Assembly: GCA_021791345.1 (NCBI GenBank)
Contig: JAJYWT010000068.1
Span: 1-25,260 of the forward strand
Length of the DNA stretch: 25,260 bases
Source: a bacterium
GTDB taxonomy: Bacteria; Chloroflexota; Dormibacteria; UBA8260; Bog-877
Direction of reading: 5' to 3'
The notes under the pieces were generated by a model. It was not told the DNA's origin, ran no database searches, and was given only the letters and a program-made list of their open reading frames with translations. The translations under genes were made by a program, and so were the position numbers. The stretch's first letter is position 1; every line of letters starts with the position of its first letter. This document shows positions 6,594 to 14,784 of the stretch, piece by piece.

Positions 6594-8003
6594 GTGGAAC
6601 CTGCGATCCACTGGTTCCGGCGCGACCTGCGGCTGACCGACCACCAAGCCCTCGCCAAAGCGGGCGAAGAGGGCCGGCCGGTGATCGGGCTCTTCGTGCT
6701 TGACCCAGCCATACTTCACGGCCCTGACGCGGGGAGGAGCCGGCTGGCATACCTGCTGGAGGCTCTCGCCTCCCTGGACGAAGGGCTTCGGCGTCGCGGC
6801 TCGGCGCTGGTGATCCGGAGTGGGGACCCGCGTGAAGTGGTGCCCAATCTGGCAGCGGAAACCGGCGCTCGATTGGTCACCGCGGTTCGGGACTTCACCC
6901 CCCACGCCAGAAGCCGCGACCGGGCCGTTGCAAGCTTGCTCGCCCGGGACGGGCGGTCCCTGTGGCTGTCGGGGGAGCAGCTGGTGCTGGATCCAACGGG
7001 GCTCCCGCCGCTGCGGACATTCGCAGCCTCCAGGAGGCGCTTCCACTCCACCGTTCTCGAAGGCTTCGGCCCTACCGTCTCTGCTCCTCACCTCTTGGGT
7101 GTGGCGGAGCTCCCGAGGAGCGACGCCATGCCGAGGCCCACTCAGTTCGGGGTGCGTCCGCTGGATCGGGTGCTGGAGGCGGGAGAGGGTGCCGCGGCCA
7201 ACCGTCTGCGCACGTTCGTCGACCGACGACTGAGCGGGTACGCAACCGACCGGGAGGATCCCGGCGCGGACGCCACCTCCCGACTCTCTGCCGACCTGCA
7301 TTTCGGCACCATCTCGGTGCGGACCGTGATCCGGGCGGTGGTTGAGGCGGTCGGTGCCGTTCCACACCTTGCCGGTGGGGCGACCCGATGGCTAGACCAA
7401 CTGGCCTGGCGCGACTTCTTGGCCGCCACGCTCTGGCACTTTCCGGAGGTTGCCAAGCGGGAGTACAAGCCGGAGCTTCGCAACCTGGCGTGGCCGGGCA
7501 CCTCGGAGGCTCTCCTGGCCTGGAAGCAGGGCCTGACGGGCTACCCGGTGGTGGACGCAGCGATGCGTCAACTTCAAGCCGAGCACTTCATGCACAACCG
7601 CTGCCGCATGATCGCCGCCTCCTTCCTGGTCAAGGACCTGCATCTCGACTGGCGCCACGGCGAAAGCCATTTCATGCGAGAACTGGTCGATGGGGACCTG
7701 GCCAACAACAACGGAGGGTGGCAGTGGGTGGCCGGGACCGGGCTCGACGCGCAGCCCTTCTTCCGCATCCTCAACCCTGTGCTGCAGGGGAAGACCCACG
7801 ATCCCTCAGGTGCCTACGTGCGCCGCTGGGTGCCGGAGATCCGTCACCTGCCGGATCGCTACATCCACCGCCCCTGGGAAGCCACAAACCCGCCCGCTGC
7901 CTACCCCGAGCGCATCGTCGATCACGCTCGCGAACGGCGGGTCGCTCTGGAGCTCTACCGTGCCTGTGCCCGACCGGCGATCGGCAATTCAACTCGGAGC
8001 TGA
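6594..8003 (+). CDS. phrB: Deoxyribodipyrimidine photolyase (class I CPD type)
   Basis: This 469-residue flavoprotein repairs UV-induced cyclobutane pyrimidine dimers with blue light. The N-terminal Rossmann-like antenna domain begins with IHWFRRDLRLTDHQAL (residues 5-20) and runs to about 130. The FAD-binding helical domain covers about 200-460. Diagnostic motifs are WRDFLAATLWHFP (272-284), TGYPVVDAAMRQL (315-327), MHNRCRMIAASFLVKDL (333-349), DGDLANNNGGWQW (366-378) and the ending IHRPWE (424-429). They closely follow E. coli PhrB, including the Asn and Trp of NNGGWQW used in FAD chemistry and electron transfer. Length is typical. The GTG at 6594 was chosen because the family similarity starts there; the longer GTG start at 6507 adds 29 atypical residues. 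No clear ribosome binding site is present. The gene stands alone. Confidence 0.95.
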   Translation: MEPAIHWFRRDLRLTDHQALAKAGEEGRPVIGLFVLDPAILHGPDAGRSRLAYLLEALASLDEGLRRRGSALVIRSGDPREVVPNLAAETGARLVTAVRDFTPHARSRDRAVASLLARDGRSLWLSGEQLVLDPTGLPPLRTFAASRRRFHSTVLEGFGPTVSAPHLLGVAELPRSDAMPRPTQFGVRPLDRVLEAGEGAAANRLRTFVDRRLSGYATDREDPGADATSRLSADLHFGTISVRTVIRAVVEAVGAVPHLAGGATRWLDQLAWRDFLAATLWHFPEVAKREYKPELRNLAWPGTSEALLAWKQGLTGYPVVDAAMRQLQAEHFMHNRCRMIAASFLVKDLHLDWRHGESHFMRELVDGDLANNNGGWQWVAGTGLDAQPFFRILNPVLQGKTHDPSGAYVRRWVPEIRHLPDRYIHRPWEATNPPAAYPERIVDHARERRVALELYRACARPAIGNSTRS

Positions 8004-8197
8004 GCTCCCGCTGGGACCTGGGATTGCGTCGACGCGGAGCAACAGGACGCCGGGATGCCCGGGGGGACGGAGAGCAGGGGAGCGCAGCCGGCGTGGTAGC
8101 GAAGCGAGCGCCGAAGTGGGCGACGGCCAAGTAGCCCGTATCGATGCGTCCCAGCGCGCGGCACCCGAAGTCCCGGGATGGTTGCAAGTGGGGGTGA

Positions 8198-8504
8198 TTA
8201 TTCCCGCAGCTCCTTCCGCTCGGCGTCGACCCGAATTCCACGGGCCCGCAGTGCCCTTGTTCGACGCCATCGCCCCCTCCCCGGACGATTCACGGTGGGC
8301 GTCGGCGGGGCGGATGGTGACCTGATCGAAGCCTGCATCCAGCTCCTCCCAGCGTAGTCCGCCCGCGCCACCGGCTTGCCGAGTCGAGATTGGCCGGGCG
8401 CCTACCCGGCGCAGACCCATCAACGCTGCCCTTGCCTCGGCTTCATCGGACCAACCGGCTGGACCGTCGCCTACCAATCGGGCGGCCGCCACCATCGCGG
8501 CCAT
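8198..8504 (-). pseudogene. Possible frameshifted gene remnant
   Basis: On the minus strand a protein-like reading runs through EAEARAALMGLRRVGARP and later GEGAMASNK. Moving one base there continues as ALRARGIRVDAERKELRE followed by a TAA stop at 8198-8200, which looks like a natural C-terminus. This suggests a decayed gene with a single-base frameshift near 8245. The LGARP-like segment faintly recalls the C-terminal helical repeats of LuxR/BTAD-type regulators, but I cannot name the family. The start is not defined; 8504 is just the last in-frame ATG. Confidence 0.28.
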
Positions 8505-8808
8505 GTCCCACGGCGCTGATCCCGGGCCAGCTTCGAGCGTGCGATTCGGAACTGGCCGCGCGACCCTTCACGGATCACTGGCCCGGACCACAGGTCGCGG
8601 CGGCTTAGACGCGCTGGCCCTGAATTCAGGTTCGTCGCGAAGGCGCCTGGCACCCAACCGAGGAGGTGGTCGATCGAACGGGGTCAGTCACCCCCAGATT
8701 GCCCAGCTCTTGACGAGCGCAGCAAGCTGGTCGCCTCAACTCGGGGGGACGCCCGAGCGCGTCGGCGTGGGTTGTTCTCGGATCTCGCGGGAGGCGCCTG
8801 GCCCCGGC

Positions 8809-8835
8809 TGTCGGATTCACGGCCCCTTGCCCGTA
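8809..8835 (+). promoter_or_regulatory. Putative ECF42-type promoter of the YCII gene
   Basis: TGTCGG (8809-8814) and CGTA (8832-8835) are separated by 17 bases, about 50 bases before the YCII start codon. As far as I recall, ECF42 sigma factors read promoters with a TGTCGA-like -35 and a CGA/CGT-type -10 in front of DGPF/YCII genes. The match fits the ECF42-type gene located downstream. Confidence 0.42.
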
Positions 8836-8887
8836 GAGTGAGTGAACGGCGGTCGATGGCACCGCCCCCACGAACTGAGGAGTCCGA

Positions 8888-9280
8888 ATGGCCCAGTATC
8901 TCATCTACTTCAACGACGAGTGGGTGACCGAGGCGAGCGACGAGGAGTGGCAGGAGCGATCCCGGCGGGTGGGCGCCCTACGCGAGGAGATGAAAGCGGC
9001 CGGGGTTTATATCTTCGGAGGCGGCCTCGACAACGACGCGGCGGTCTTCCACGTGGAGCCGCGCGGTGGCGCGCCTGTCTTCACCGATGGGCCATATGCG
9101 GAGACTAAGGAGACCTTCGGTGGCTTTGCCGCCGTGGAGGTGGCCGACGAGAGCGCCGCACGGTACTGGGCGGGGAAGATCGCGGTGGCCTGCGACTGGC
9201 CGCAGGAGGTGCGAATCTTCCGAGATCGTGTTCCGACGCCGGATGCCGACCGCCGCGGCGACGCTACCCAAACGGGCTGA
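8888..9280 (+). CDS. YCII/DGPF-domain protein
   Basis: This 130-residue cytoplasmic protein belongs to the YCII-related (DGPF) family. The N-terminal strand is MAQYLIYFNDEW; the signature DGPYAETKETFGGF lies at residues 67-80 and is followed by AAVEVADESAARYWA. A conserved His (FHVEP, near 55) is also present. Family members are small ferredoxin-like dimers whose reaction is unknown. They are strongly associated with ECF42-type sigma factors, as here, where one lies 234 bases downstream. The ATG at 8888 has a good GAGGAG ribosome binding site. A putative ECF-type promoter at 8809-8835 suggests control by that sigma factor. The last 20 residues (TPDADRRGDATQTG) look disordered. Confidence 0.88.
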   Translation: MAQYLIYFNDEWVTEASDEEWQERSRRVGALREEMKAAGVYIFGGGLDNDAAVFHVEPRGGAPVFTDGPYAETKETFGGFAAVEVADESAARYWAGKIAVACDWPQEVRIFRDRVPTPDADRRGDATQTG

Positions 9281-9514
9281 GATGTCCCAGCGCCCGATGT
9301 CGGTGCCCGGCGCCCATGACAATCGGCGTCGACGGTGCGTGTCTAGCCCCTTCTATCCCAATGGGGCTCACCTGGACGCGAAGGAGTCCGTGGGTGCAAT
9401 ATCGGCGGATCCGGCGCCGAACCCTGACTGCGCACTGCAACTGGCCGTCCTGACCTGGGCGCCGTGCTGCCCGGGGATTGCGGACCGTCCGTTCCTGGGG
9501 CTGGTCCAGTCGCG

Positions 9515-10936
9515 GTGATCGAGGAAATCTATCGCGCCGAGTGGCCCCGAGTGGTGGCCGCTTTGTCCCGACGCTTCGGGGACCTCGACCTCGCCGAGGA
9601 CGCAGCGAGCGAGGCCTTCCTTGCCGCTGTCGCGACATGGGGCGCGGGTGGCACCACACCTCCGGCCAACCCGGGCGGTTGGCTGATGACGACTGCCACG
9701 CGGAAGGCGATAGATCGCCTCCGCCGCGAGTCCCAACGGCGGGTCAAGCACGCGCAGGCGGCGCTACTGCAACCGAAGCCCGGGCCCCCGCACGCCGTCG
9801 AGGACGACCAACTCCATCTGATCTTCACCTGCGCCCATCCGGCACTGGCATCGGAGGCTCGACTGGCACTCACGCTGCGCTTGGTCGCTGGACTCACGGT
9901 GGCAGAGATCGCTCGCGCTTTGATGTCCAGCGAGGCGGCGATCGGGCAACGAATCACCAGAGCCAAGGCCAAAATCCGGGATGGACATATTCCGTTCGTG
10001 GTTCCCGAGCGGCCCGCCGAACGCGTGCCCGACGTTCTTGCAGTCATCTACCTCATCTTCAACGAGGGTTATCTCCCCGGCAGTGACACCGACGTGCGCG
10101 TCGATCTGTCCGACGAGGCGATTCGACTGGCCCGGCTGCTGGCCAAGCTGCTGCCGGACGAACTGGAGGTGGTGGGGCTGCTGGCCCTGCTGCTCCTGAT
10201 CGACGCGCGCCGCCCGGCTCGCATCGACGCCTCGGGGGAGTTGGTGACACTCGACCAACAGGACCGATCTCGGTGGGACTGGACGCTCATCGGTGAGGGA
10301 CACGCCCTGGTACGAGCCTGCATCCGTGCCAACCGCCCTGGGCCGTACCAGATCCAAGCGGCCATCAACGCTGTCCACACCGCCACCCCCGCGTTCCCGG
10401 AAACCGACTGGCACACGCTCGCGAAGCTCTACGACCAGCTGTACGCACTCACTCCCACCCCGATCGTGGCGCTCAACCGGGCCGTGGTCACCGCCGAGCT
10501 GGCCGGGCCAGAGACGGCGCTGGCCGCGATAGACCGGCTGCCGCTGGACACTTACCACGCTTTCCACGCGGCCCGCGCCGAACTGCTCCGCCGGATCGGG
10601 CGCCGGGCCGAGGCGGAGGCGGCATACGCCCGGGCAATCGACCTGGCAGGCAATGCCGCTGAGCTCCGCTATCTGGAGCGCCGCCGTGCTGAACTCGTGG
10701 CCAGCACGGCAAGCTCTTCGGCAGTCGGCGCCTCAAGACGCATCCAGGTGCGGCCATGGACGGGTCCCCAGCCGCGTTGCGTCGGGCACCGTGAGGGTCC
10801 GCCACTCGGTCGCTGCCGGGACCTGGCTAAGGGCGCGGGAAACCCTGTCTCTGATGTTCCACTTGGGGCCGGACGGGGCAGTCAGCCAGATGATCGTTCA
10901 CCAGCCCCAGGGACTGCATCAAGGAGTAGGCACTGA
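9515..10936 (+). CDS. ECF42/SigJ-like sigma factor with TPR-like C-terminal domain
   Basis: This is a sigma factor of about 473 residues with the long C-terminal extension typical of the ECF42 group (DUF6596). Region 2 covers residues ~2-80 (IYRAEWPRVVAALSRRFGDL, DLAEDAASEAFLAAV, GGWLMTTATRKAIDRLRR). Region 4 covers ~100-155 (LTLRLVAGLTVAEIARALM). The extension starts at VLAVIYLIFNEGYLPG (174-189) and continues with helical hairpins resembling TPRs (VALNRAVVTAELAGPETALA; AEAEAAYARAIDLAGNAAEL). Such sigma factors typically pair with DGPF/YCII proteins and lack a classical anti-sigma factor; the YCII gene is upstream. GTG at 9515 is chosen by family similarity; a GTG at 9464 is possible. The family normally ends just after YLERRRAEL (~386-394). 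Here about 80 extra low-complexity residues run over the 3' end of tag, which suggests loss of the original stop. Confidence 0.88.
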   Translation: MIEEIYRAEWPRVVAALSRRFGDLDLAEDAASEAFLAAVATWGAGGTTPPANPGGWLMTTATRKAIDRLRRESQRRVKHAQAALLQPKPGPPHAVEDDQLHLIFTCAHPALASEARLALTLRLVAGLTVAEIARALMSSEAAIGQRITRAKAKIRDGHIPFVVPERPAERVPDVLAVIYLIFNEGYLPGSDTDVRVDLSDEAIRLARLLAKLLPDELEVVGLLALLLLIDARRPARIDASGELVTLDQQDRSRWDWTLIGEGHALVRACIRANRPGPYQIQAAINAVHTATPAFPETDWHTLAKLYDQLYALTPTPIVALNRAVVTAELAGPETALAAIDRLPLDTYHAFHAARAELLRRIGRRAEAEAAYARAIDLAGNAAELRYLERRRAELVASTASSSAVGASRRIQVRPWTGPQPRCVGHREGPPLGRCRDLAKGAGNPVSDVPLGAGRGSQPDDRSPAPGTASRSRH

Positions 10937-11438
10937 CCGCACCCACGAAGCCGAACCCCCGACGCTTGAGCTCTCGCGCTAGGGCGGCCGACTCCGGGAT
11001 CGACTGGGGGATGTCGGCCATGGTGCGGGGAGGGGGGACCGGTGCGGGCTCGTGGTCCCAGCACAGCTTCGCCAACGACTGCCCCGCGTCCTGGAGGCTC
11101 AGAGTGGCCCGCGCATTGGCAACCGCGGCCCGGATCTTGCCCGGATGGCGCACGATGGCCCGGTCCTGGAGCAGTCGGCTCACATCTCGCTCGCCGAACT
11201 GCGCGACCAGGGCGGGTTCGAAGTCACGGAAGGCGCGCCTGAAGGCGCTTCGCTTGCGCAGGATGGTGATCCAGGAAAGGCCGCTCTGGAAGCCTTCCAG
11301 GCAGATCCGCTCGAGCACCAGCCGGTCATCAGCCACTGGTCTGCCCCACTCGTGGTCATGGTAGGCAAGGTACTCGTCCGCGGAATGGGCCCAGGGGCAG
11401 CGCGGGTCCGGACTCTCGCGTTCTGCTCCAACTGCCAC
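10827..11438 (-). CDS. tag: DNA-3-methyladenine glycosylase I
   Basis: This 203-residue enzyme excises 3-methyladenine from alkylated DNA in base excision repair. The zinc site of Tag is intact: C14 and H27 in CPWAHSADEYLAYHDHEWG, and H183 and C187 in GLVNDHLADC, with the same spacings as E. coli C4/H17 and H175/C179. The catalytic Glu equivalent is E48 in ICLEGFQSGLSWITIL. The helix-hairpin-helix-like part contains DRAIVRHPGKIRAAVANA. The GTG start gives ten more residues than the E. coli protein before the first Cys. The gene is convergent with the ECF42-type sigma gene and overlaps its 3' end by 110 bases. The overlap is most simply explained by read-through extension of the sigma gene. 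Confidence 0.95.
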   Translation of the reverse strand: MAVGAERESPDPRCPWAHSADEYLAYHDHEWGRPVADDRLVLERICLEGFQSGLSWITILRKRSAFRRAFRDFEPALVAQFGERDVSRLLQDRAIVRHPGKIRAAVANARATLSLQDAGQSLAKLCWDHEPAPVPPPRTMADIPQSIPESAALARELKRRGFGFVGAVSAYSLMQSLGLVNDHLADCPVRPQVEHQRQGFPRP

Positions 11439-11647
11439 GACGGCAACGGTATCGCACCTCCATCGGCCTCCCGATAGGGCTTTCCTCGCGCCCGGGGAGC
11501 ACCGGCGGCAGCAGGGCAGCGGCTTCGGTCCGGTGCTCAGGTCAGGCTGGGCCGAGTTGGGATCTGACAGATTCCGGGTTCCTGCCTAGGATCGAAGCAG
11601 GGGCGGAAGGGTACTGGAGACGGCGTCGGCAGTGGAGTTGGCAAGCC

Positions 11648-12082
11648 ATGGTAGTGATCTGGGCGACGTTGGTCGTCGCTCTGGTGGTGCACGAGGGGTC
11701 CCACTACCTCCTGCTCCGGTGGGCCGGGCTGCACCCCCGCCCCTCCTTCCACTTCCCCGGCCTCGGATGGCGATTCAACACGGGTCACGCCAGCGCCCAT
11801 CAGCTGATGGACATCTGGCTGGTGGGGCCGATCATGGAGAGCCTGGTCTGGGCCACGGCGGCCCTGCTTTTTTCGGCATGGGCGTGGGAGCTGCTGCTCG
11901 TGATGGGGATCGAGCTGGGCACCAATCTGGCGCTGCCGGGGAGTGACGGACGCCGGGTGCTCAGACTCTGGCGCAGCACCAGCGCCAGGGGTGCGGGTGG
12001 CGCCTCTTCGAGATGCGGCGGGGGGGTGCCCGATTCGACCAGTGGCTTGCACGCCGGCCCCACCGTCGGCTCTCGGCGCTGA
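11648..12082 (+). CDS. Miniature M50/site-2-protease-like membrane protein
   Basis: This 144-residue membrane protein carries three elements of M50 intramembrane metalloproteases in order. First is HEGSH (residues 15-19, an HExxH zinc motif) inside the first hydrophobic segment. Next is LVGPIMESLVWATAALL (58-74), at the place of the AGPxANxxxA segment. Last is NLALPGSDGRRVL (93-105), matching the N-L-P-x-x-x-DG motif that supplies the third zinc ligand (D100). Known members are typically over 200 residues with four to six spans; this one seems to have only three. GGAG lies about 10 bases before the ATG. The C-terminal ~35 residues are low complexity and may be out of frame; another frame reads RLFEMRRGGARFDQWLARR. 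A hairpin follows at 12092. Substrate and activity are unknown. Confidence 0.6.
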   Translation: MVVIWATLVVALVVHEGSHYLLLRWAGLHPRPSFHFPGLGWRFNTGHASAHQLMDIWLVGPIMESLVWATAALLFSAWAWELLLVMGIELGTNLALPGSDGRRVLRLWRSTSARGAGGASSRCGGGVPDSTSGLHAGPTVGSRR

Positions 12083-12091
12083 GCACAGCGA

Positions 12092-12111
12092 CGGGACCCG
12101 ACCGGGTCCCG
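12092..12111 (+). terminator. Hairpin terminator after the M50-like gene
   Basis: CGGGACCC (12092-12099) and GGGTCCCG (12104-12111) form a perfect 8-base stem with a GACC loop, starting 10 bases after the stop codon at 12082. The bases after it (CTACTTACACC) are only weakly T-rich. Confidence 0.55.
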
Positions 12112-12493
12112 CTACTTACACCAACATACGGGGCGTGATCCCATCCGCTGCTGGGCCTTGGCGGTCGCGGCTGGAAGGCGGGGTGCACGCGGGGCCGTGA
12201 CAGGGGGGACGAGCGCCCCTTCGTTGGACAAGACCCGTGCTGCTAGCACCGGAGCGGCGGCGCCGCCCGCCGACGAGGCTGTGGTTGACGCGGGCCGGTC
12301 ACCGGGAGAGGCTGCCTAGCTAACTCGAAGGGGACGCCCGCGACGGTGACGACTGCCCGATATGTTGGGGCGACGCGGCGGATCCTGCCGGGGTCCACTT
12401 GCCAGATCAAGTTCTCAGCCCTATGGTGAGCGCAGCGTGGTGTGGCCCGGGATTGGGCGCGCTCGGCTGCGGGAGCGGCTTTGGGAGTGGCGA
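12112..12493. other. Intergenic region before the ligase cluster
   Basis: About 380 bases without a convincing gene separate the terminator hairpin from the first ligase gene. It includes a perfect 12-base palindrome GGCGGCGCCGCC (12256-12267). TTGACG (12285-12290) could be a -35, but no -10 stands at the right distance, so the cluster promoter is not identified. Confidence 0.45.
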
Positions 12494-13432
12494 ATGGGCG
12501 CGAAGGTGGGGCTTCTGGTGGGGGTGGAGGACACCTTTCCGAAGCCGTTCTTGGATCTGGTCAACCAGCGGGGGAGCAGATGGGGTGTGACCGCGGAGCT
12601 CGCTCGACTGGGAGGAATCCCGGAGATCCAGGACCCGCTTCGCTACCAGGTGATCGTCGACCGGATCTCCCATGAGGTCCCCTTCTATCGCGCCTACCTG
12701 AAGAGCGCCTGCCTCCAGGGCACGGTCGTGATCAACGATCCCTTCTGGTGGGAGGCTGACGAGAAGTTCTTCGAGTGCTCGTTGGCCCGCCGCCTGGGCG
12801 TGGCGGTGCCGCGCACGGTGGTGCTGCCCAACAAGGAGTACATCTCCTACATCGACCCCTCGCGGTCTCTGCGCAACTTGGAGTATCCCCTGGACTGGGA
12901 CGGTATCGTCCGCTACACCGGACTCCCGGCGGTGCTCAAGCCCAACACCGGGGGTGGCTGGCGGGATGTGTACATGGTCGACTGCCTGGACGACCTGATC
13001 CGCGCCTACGATCAGACCGGGACCAAGACCATGATCCTGCAGGAGCGGATCCAGTGGGACGACTACTTGCGCTGCGTGGTGATCGGCGCTGACGTGATGG
13101 TCTTTCGCTACGACCCCACCAGGCCCTTCATGGAGCGCTACGTCATCGACCGCCCACCGCCGCCGGAGCTGCGGGACCGCGCCGCCGAGCAGGCGCTGAC
13201 GCTCACCAAGGCTCTGGGCTACGACATGGACACAGTCGAGTTCGCGGTCCGCGACGGCATCCTCTACGCCATCGACTTCCTCAACCCCGCCCCCGACTTC
13301 GACAGCTTCTCCATCAAGGATGAGGGGTTCAACTGGGTGCTGGACCGGATGTGCGCTCTCGTCTTGAGCTATGCGAAAGGGGAGCTGTCCCCGCCCTGGC
13401 GGGGTGCTCATCGCTGGTGGCGATTCGTGTGA
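12494..13432 (+). CDS. ATP-grasp ligase (RimK/glutathione-synthetase-like)
   Basis: This 312-residue protein has the ATP-grasp fold that activates a carboxylate as acyl-phosphate and joins it to an amine. After an N-terminal domain (residues 1-~95, with YQVIVDRISHEVPFYRAYLK) come the ATP-binding elements: LPAVLKPNTGGGWRDVY (144-160) with the nucleotide Lys and glycine loop, TMILQERIQWDDYLRCVVIG (179-198), and the Mg2+ site around E249 and AIDFLNPAPDFD (259-270). A shorter start at ATG 12494 is preferred over an upstream one at 12362 because GGGAG sits 7 bases before it and the upstream residues look non-coding. Its stop overlaps the next ligase gene as GTGA, so the two are coupled. The substrates are unknown. 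It probably forms one amide bond of the product made by the cluster. Confidence 0.82.
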   Translation: MGAKVGLLVGVEDTFPKPFLDLVNQRGSRWGVTAELARLGGIPEIQDPLRYQVIVDRISHEVPFYRAYLKSACLQGTVVINDPFWWEADEKFFECSLARRLGVAVPRTVVLPNKEYISYIDPSRSLRNLEYPLDWDGIVRYTGLPAVLKPNTGGGWRDVYMVDCLDDLIRAYDQTGTKTMILQERIQWDDYLRCVVIGADVMVFRYDPTRPFMERYVIDRPPPPELRDRAAEQALTLTKALGYDMDTVEFAVRDGILYAIDFLNPAPDFDSFSIKDEGFNWVLDRMCALVLSYAKGELSPPWRGAHRWWRFV

Positions 13433-14784
13433 ACCCGGCCAGAAGGGCCCGCCGCGACTTCGACGAGCTCATGGCTGATCCCGACACCCGCGCCAGCAGC
13501 GTGGAGGTGCTGCACCAGGGTCAGCGTGAGCGGGGGCTCTACTTTGGCAGTCACCCGCTGTGCGTAGCGCTTCGGCCGGAGTTCCTGACCCGGAAGGAGT
13601 ACCAACAGGCCAGCCGGGCGGCACAGATCGTGTGGGCGGCCCTGAGCCGGCTCGAGGCCGCGCTGCTGCAGGACCCGAAACTGCGCCAGGAGCTGGACCT
13701 GGATCCGATGGAGGAGCGCCTGGCCCTGGCTGACCCTGGATACCGGCCTTCGTCGCCGGGCTCGCGACTTGACAGCTTCTGGGCGTCTGAGGTCGGGTAC
13801 GTGGAGTACAACGCCGAATCGCCGGCCGGGATCGCCTACGGCGAAGAGCTGAGCCGCATCTTCTGGGAGATGCCGGCCGTCCAAGAGCTGCGGATGAAGT
13901 ACCAGCTTCAGCCGGTGGCATGTCGCGACCGTCAACTTGAGGTGATGCTGCGAGCGTTTCGCGACTTCGCCAGCGCCGGGGGGGCTCCCACGGTCGCCAT
14001 CGTCGACTGGCCCAACCTGCCCACCTTGCGGGAGTTCGAGCTGTTCCGGGACGCCTTCGAACGTCGCGGGGTCAGGACTTTGATCTGCGAGCCGGCGGAG
14101 CTGGAGTACTCCAAAGGAGTGCTCCGAGGGCCGTCGGGAATCGCCATCAACCTCGTCTATCGGCGGGTGCTGGAGAGCGAGCTGCTGGCCACGGACGGCG
14201 CCTGGGAGGCCCTGTGCTCAGCCTATCTGGACGGCGCGGTGTGTGTCGTGAACTCTTTTCGGGCCAAGCTGCTGCACAAGAAGATGAGCCTGGCCCTGCT
14301 GTCGGACGAGGGCTATGCCCACCTCTACACCCGAGCACAGCTGGAGGCGATCCGGCGTTACGTGCCCTGGACCCGCAAGGTGCGTTCGGGTCCGAGCACC
14401 AGGGCCGGCCGGGCCATCCCCGATCTGGTGGACTACGTGGTCCAGAATCGCAAGACCATGGTCCTCAAGCCCAACGACGAGTACGGCGGCAAAGGGGTGG
14501 TGCTGGGCTGGTTGGTGAGCCAGCGGGAGTGGGAGCAGACGCTGGCGGTGGCGCTGACGCAGTCCTACGTGGTCCAGGCCGCCGTGGAGGTACCCCGCGA
14601 TCTGTACCCGGTGGCGGTGGGTGACGAGGTGGAGATGCTCAGCCTCGCCAGGGACATGGACCCGTACCTCTTCAATGGCCGGGTGGGCGGGCTCTTGATC
14701 CGGCTCTCCTCCTCCGCGCTCTTGAATCTCACAGCCGGTTCGGGCAGCGTGGTTCCGGCATTTTTGGTGGAGATGAAGCAGTGA
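13429..14784 (+). CDS. Circularly permuted ATP-grasp ligase (glutathionylspermidine-synthase-like)
   Basis: This 451-residue protein resembles the circularly permuted ATP-grasp family, in which the glycine-rich ATP lid comes late in the chain. Typical elements are EVGYVEYNAESPAGIAYGEE (121-140), VAIVDWPNLPTLREF (189-203), INLVYRRVLESELL (240-253), VNSFRAKLLHKKMSLALLSD (274-293) and the ATP-binding MVLKPNDEYGGKGVVLGW (344-361). The closing region contains SYVVQAAVEVPRD. Relatives join amines to carboxylates, for example glutathionylspermidine formation, but the acceptor here is unknown. The GTG start at 13429 lies inside the stop of the upstream ATP-grasp gene, and its own stop overlaps the next start as GTGA, so three ligases are read in one coupled transcript. 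Confidence 0.82.
   Translation: MNPARRARRDFDELMADPDTRASSVEVLHQGQRERGLYFGSHPLCVALRPEFLTRKEYQQASRAAQIVWAALSRLEAALLQDPKLRQELDLDPMEERLALADPGYRPSSPGSRLDSFWASEVGYVEYNAESPAGIAYGEELSRIFWEMPAVQELRMKYQLQPVACRDRQLEVMLRAFRDFASAGGAPTVAIVDWPNLPTLREFELFRDAFERRGVRTLICEPAELEYSKGVLRGPSGIAINLVYRRVLESELLATDGAWEALCSAYLDGAVCVVNSFRAKLLHKKMSLALLSDEGYAHLYTRAQLEAIRRYVPWTRKVRSGPSTRAGRAIPDLVDYVVQNRKTMVLKPNDEYGGKGVVLGWLVSQREWEQTLAVALTQSYVVQAAVEVPRDLYPVAVGDEVEMLSLARDMDPYLFNGRVGGLLIRLSSSALLNLTAGSGSVVPAFLVEMKQ

Larger units (their letters stand above)
8004..8887. other. Gene-poor interval with a possible remnant
   Basis: No intact gene is convincing in this 884-base interval. It contains a possible frameshifted minus-strand remnant (8198-8504) and a putative ECF-type promoter (8809-8835) for the YCII gene. 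Short imperfect repeats around GGCGCCTGG occur near 8640 and 8792. The rest shows nothing I can identify. Confidence 0.5.

Noticed and set aside
8190..8504. LuxR/BTAD-type regulator fragment
   Set aside because: The similarity rests on a short Ala/Arg-rich helix (RRVGARP) that is common by chance in GC-rich translations; no HTH is present.
12407..13411. Minus-strand open frame of about 330 residues
   Set aside because: It is antisense to the ATP-grasp gene and is rich in His/Val/Asp/Gly in the pattern expected for antisense of a GC-rich gene.
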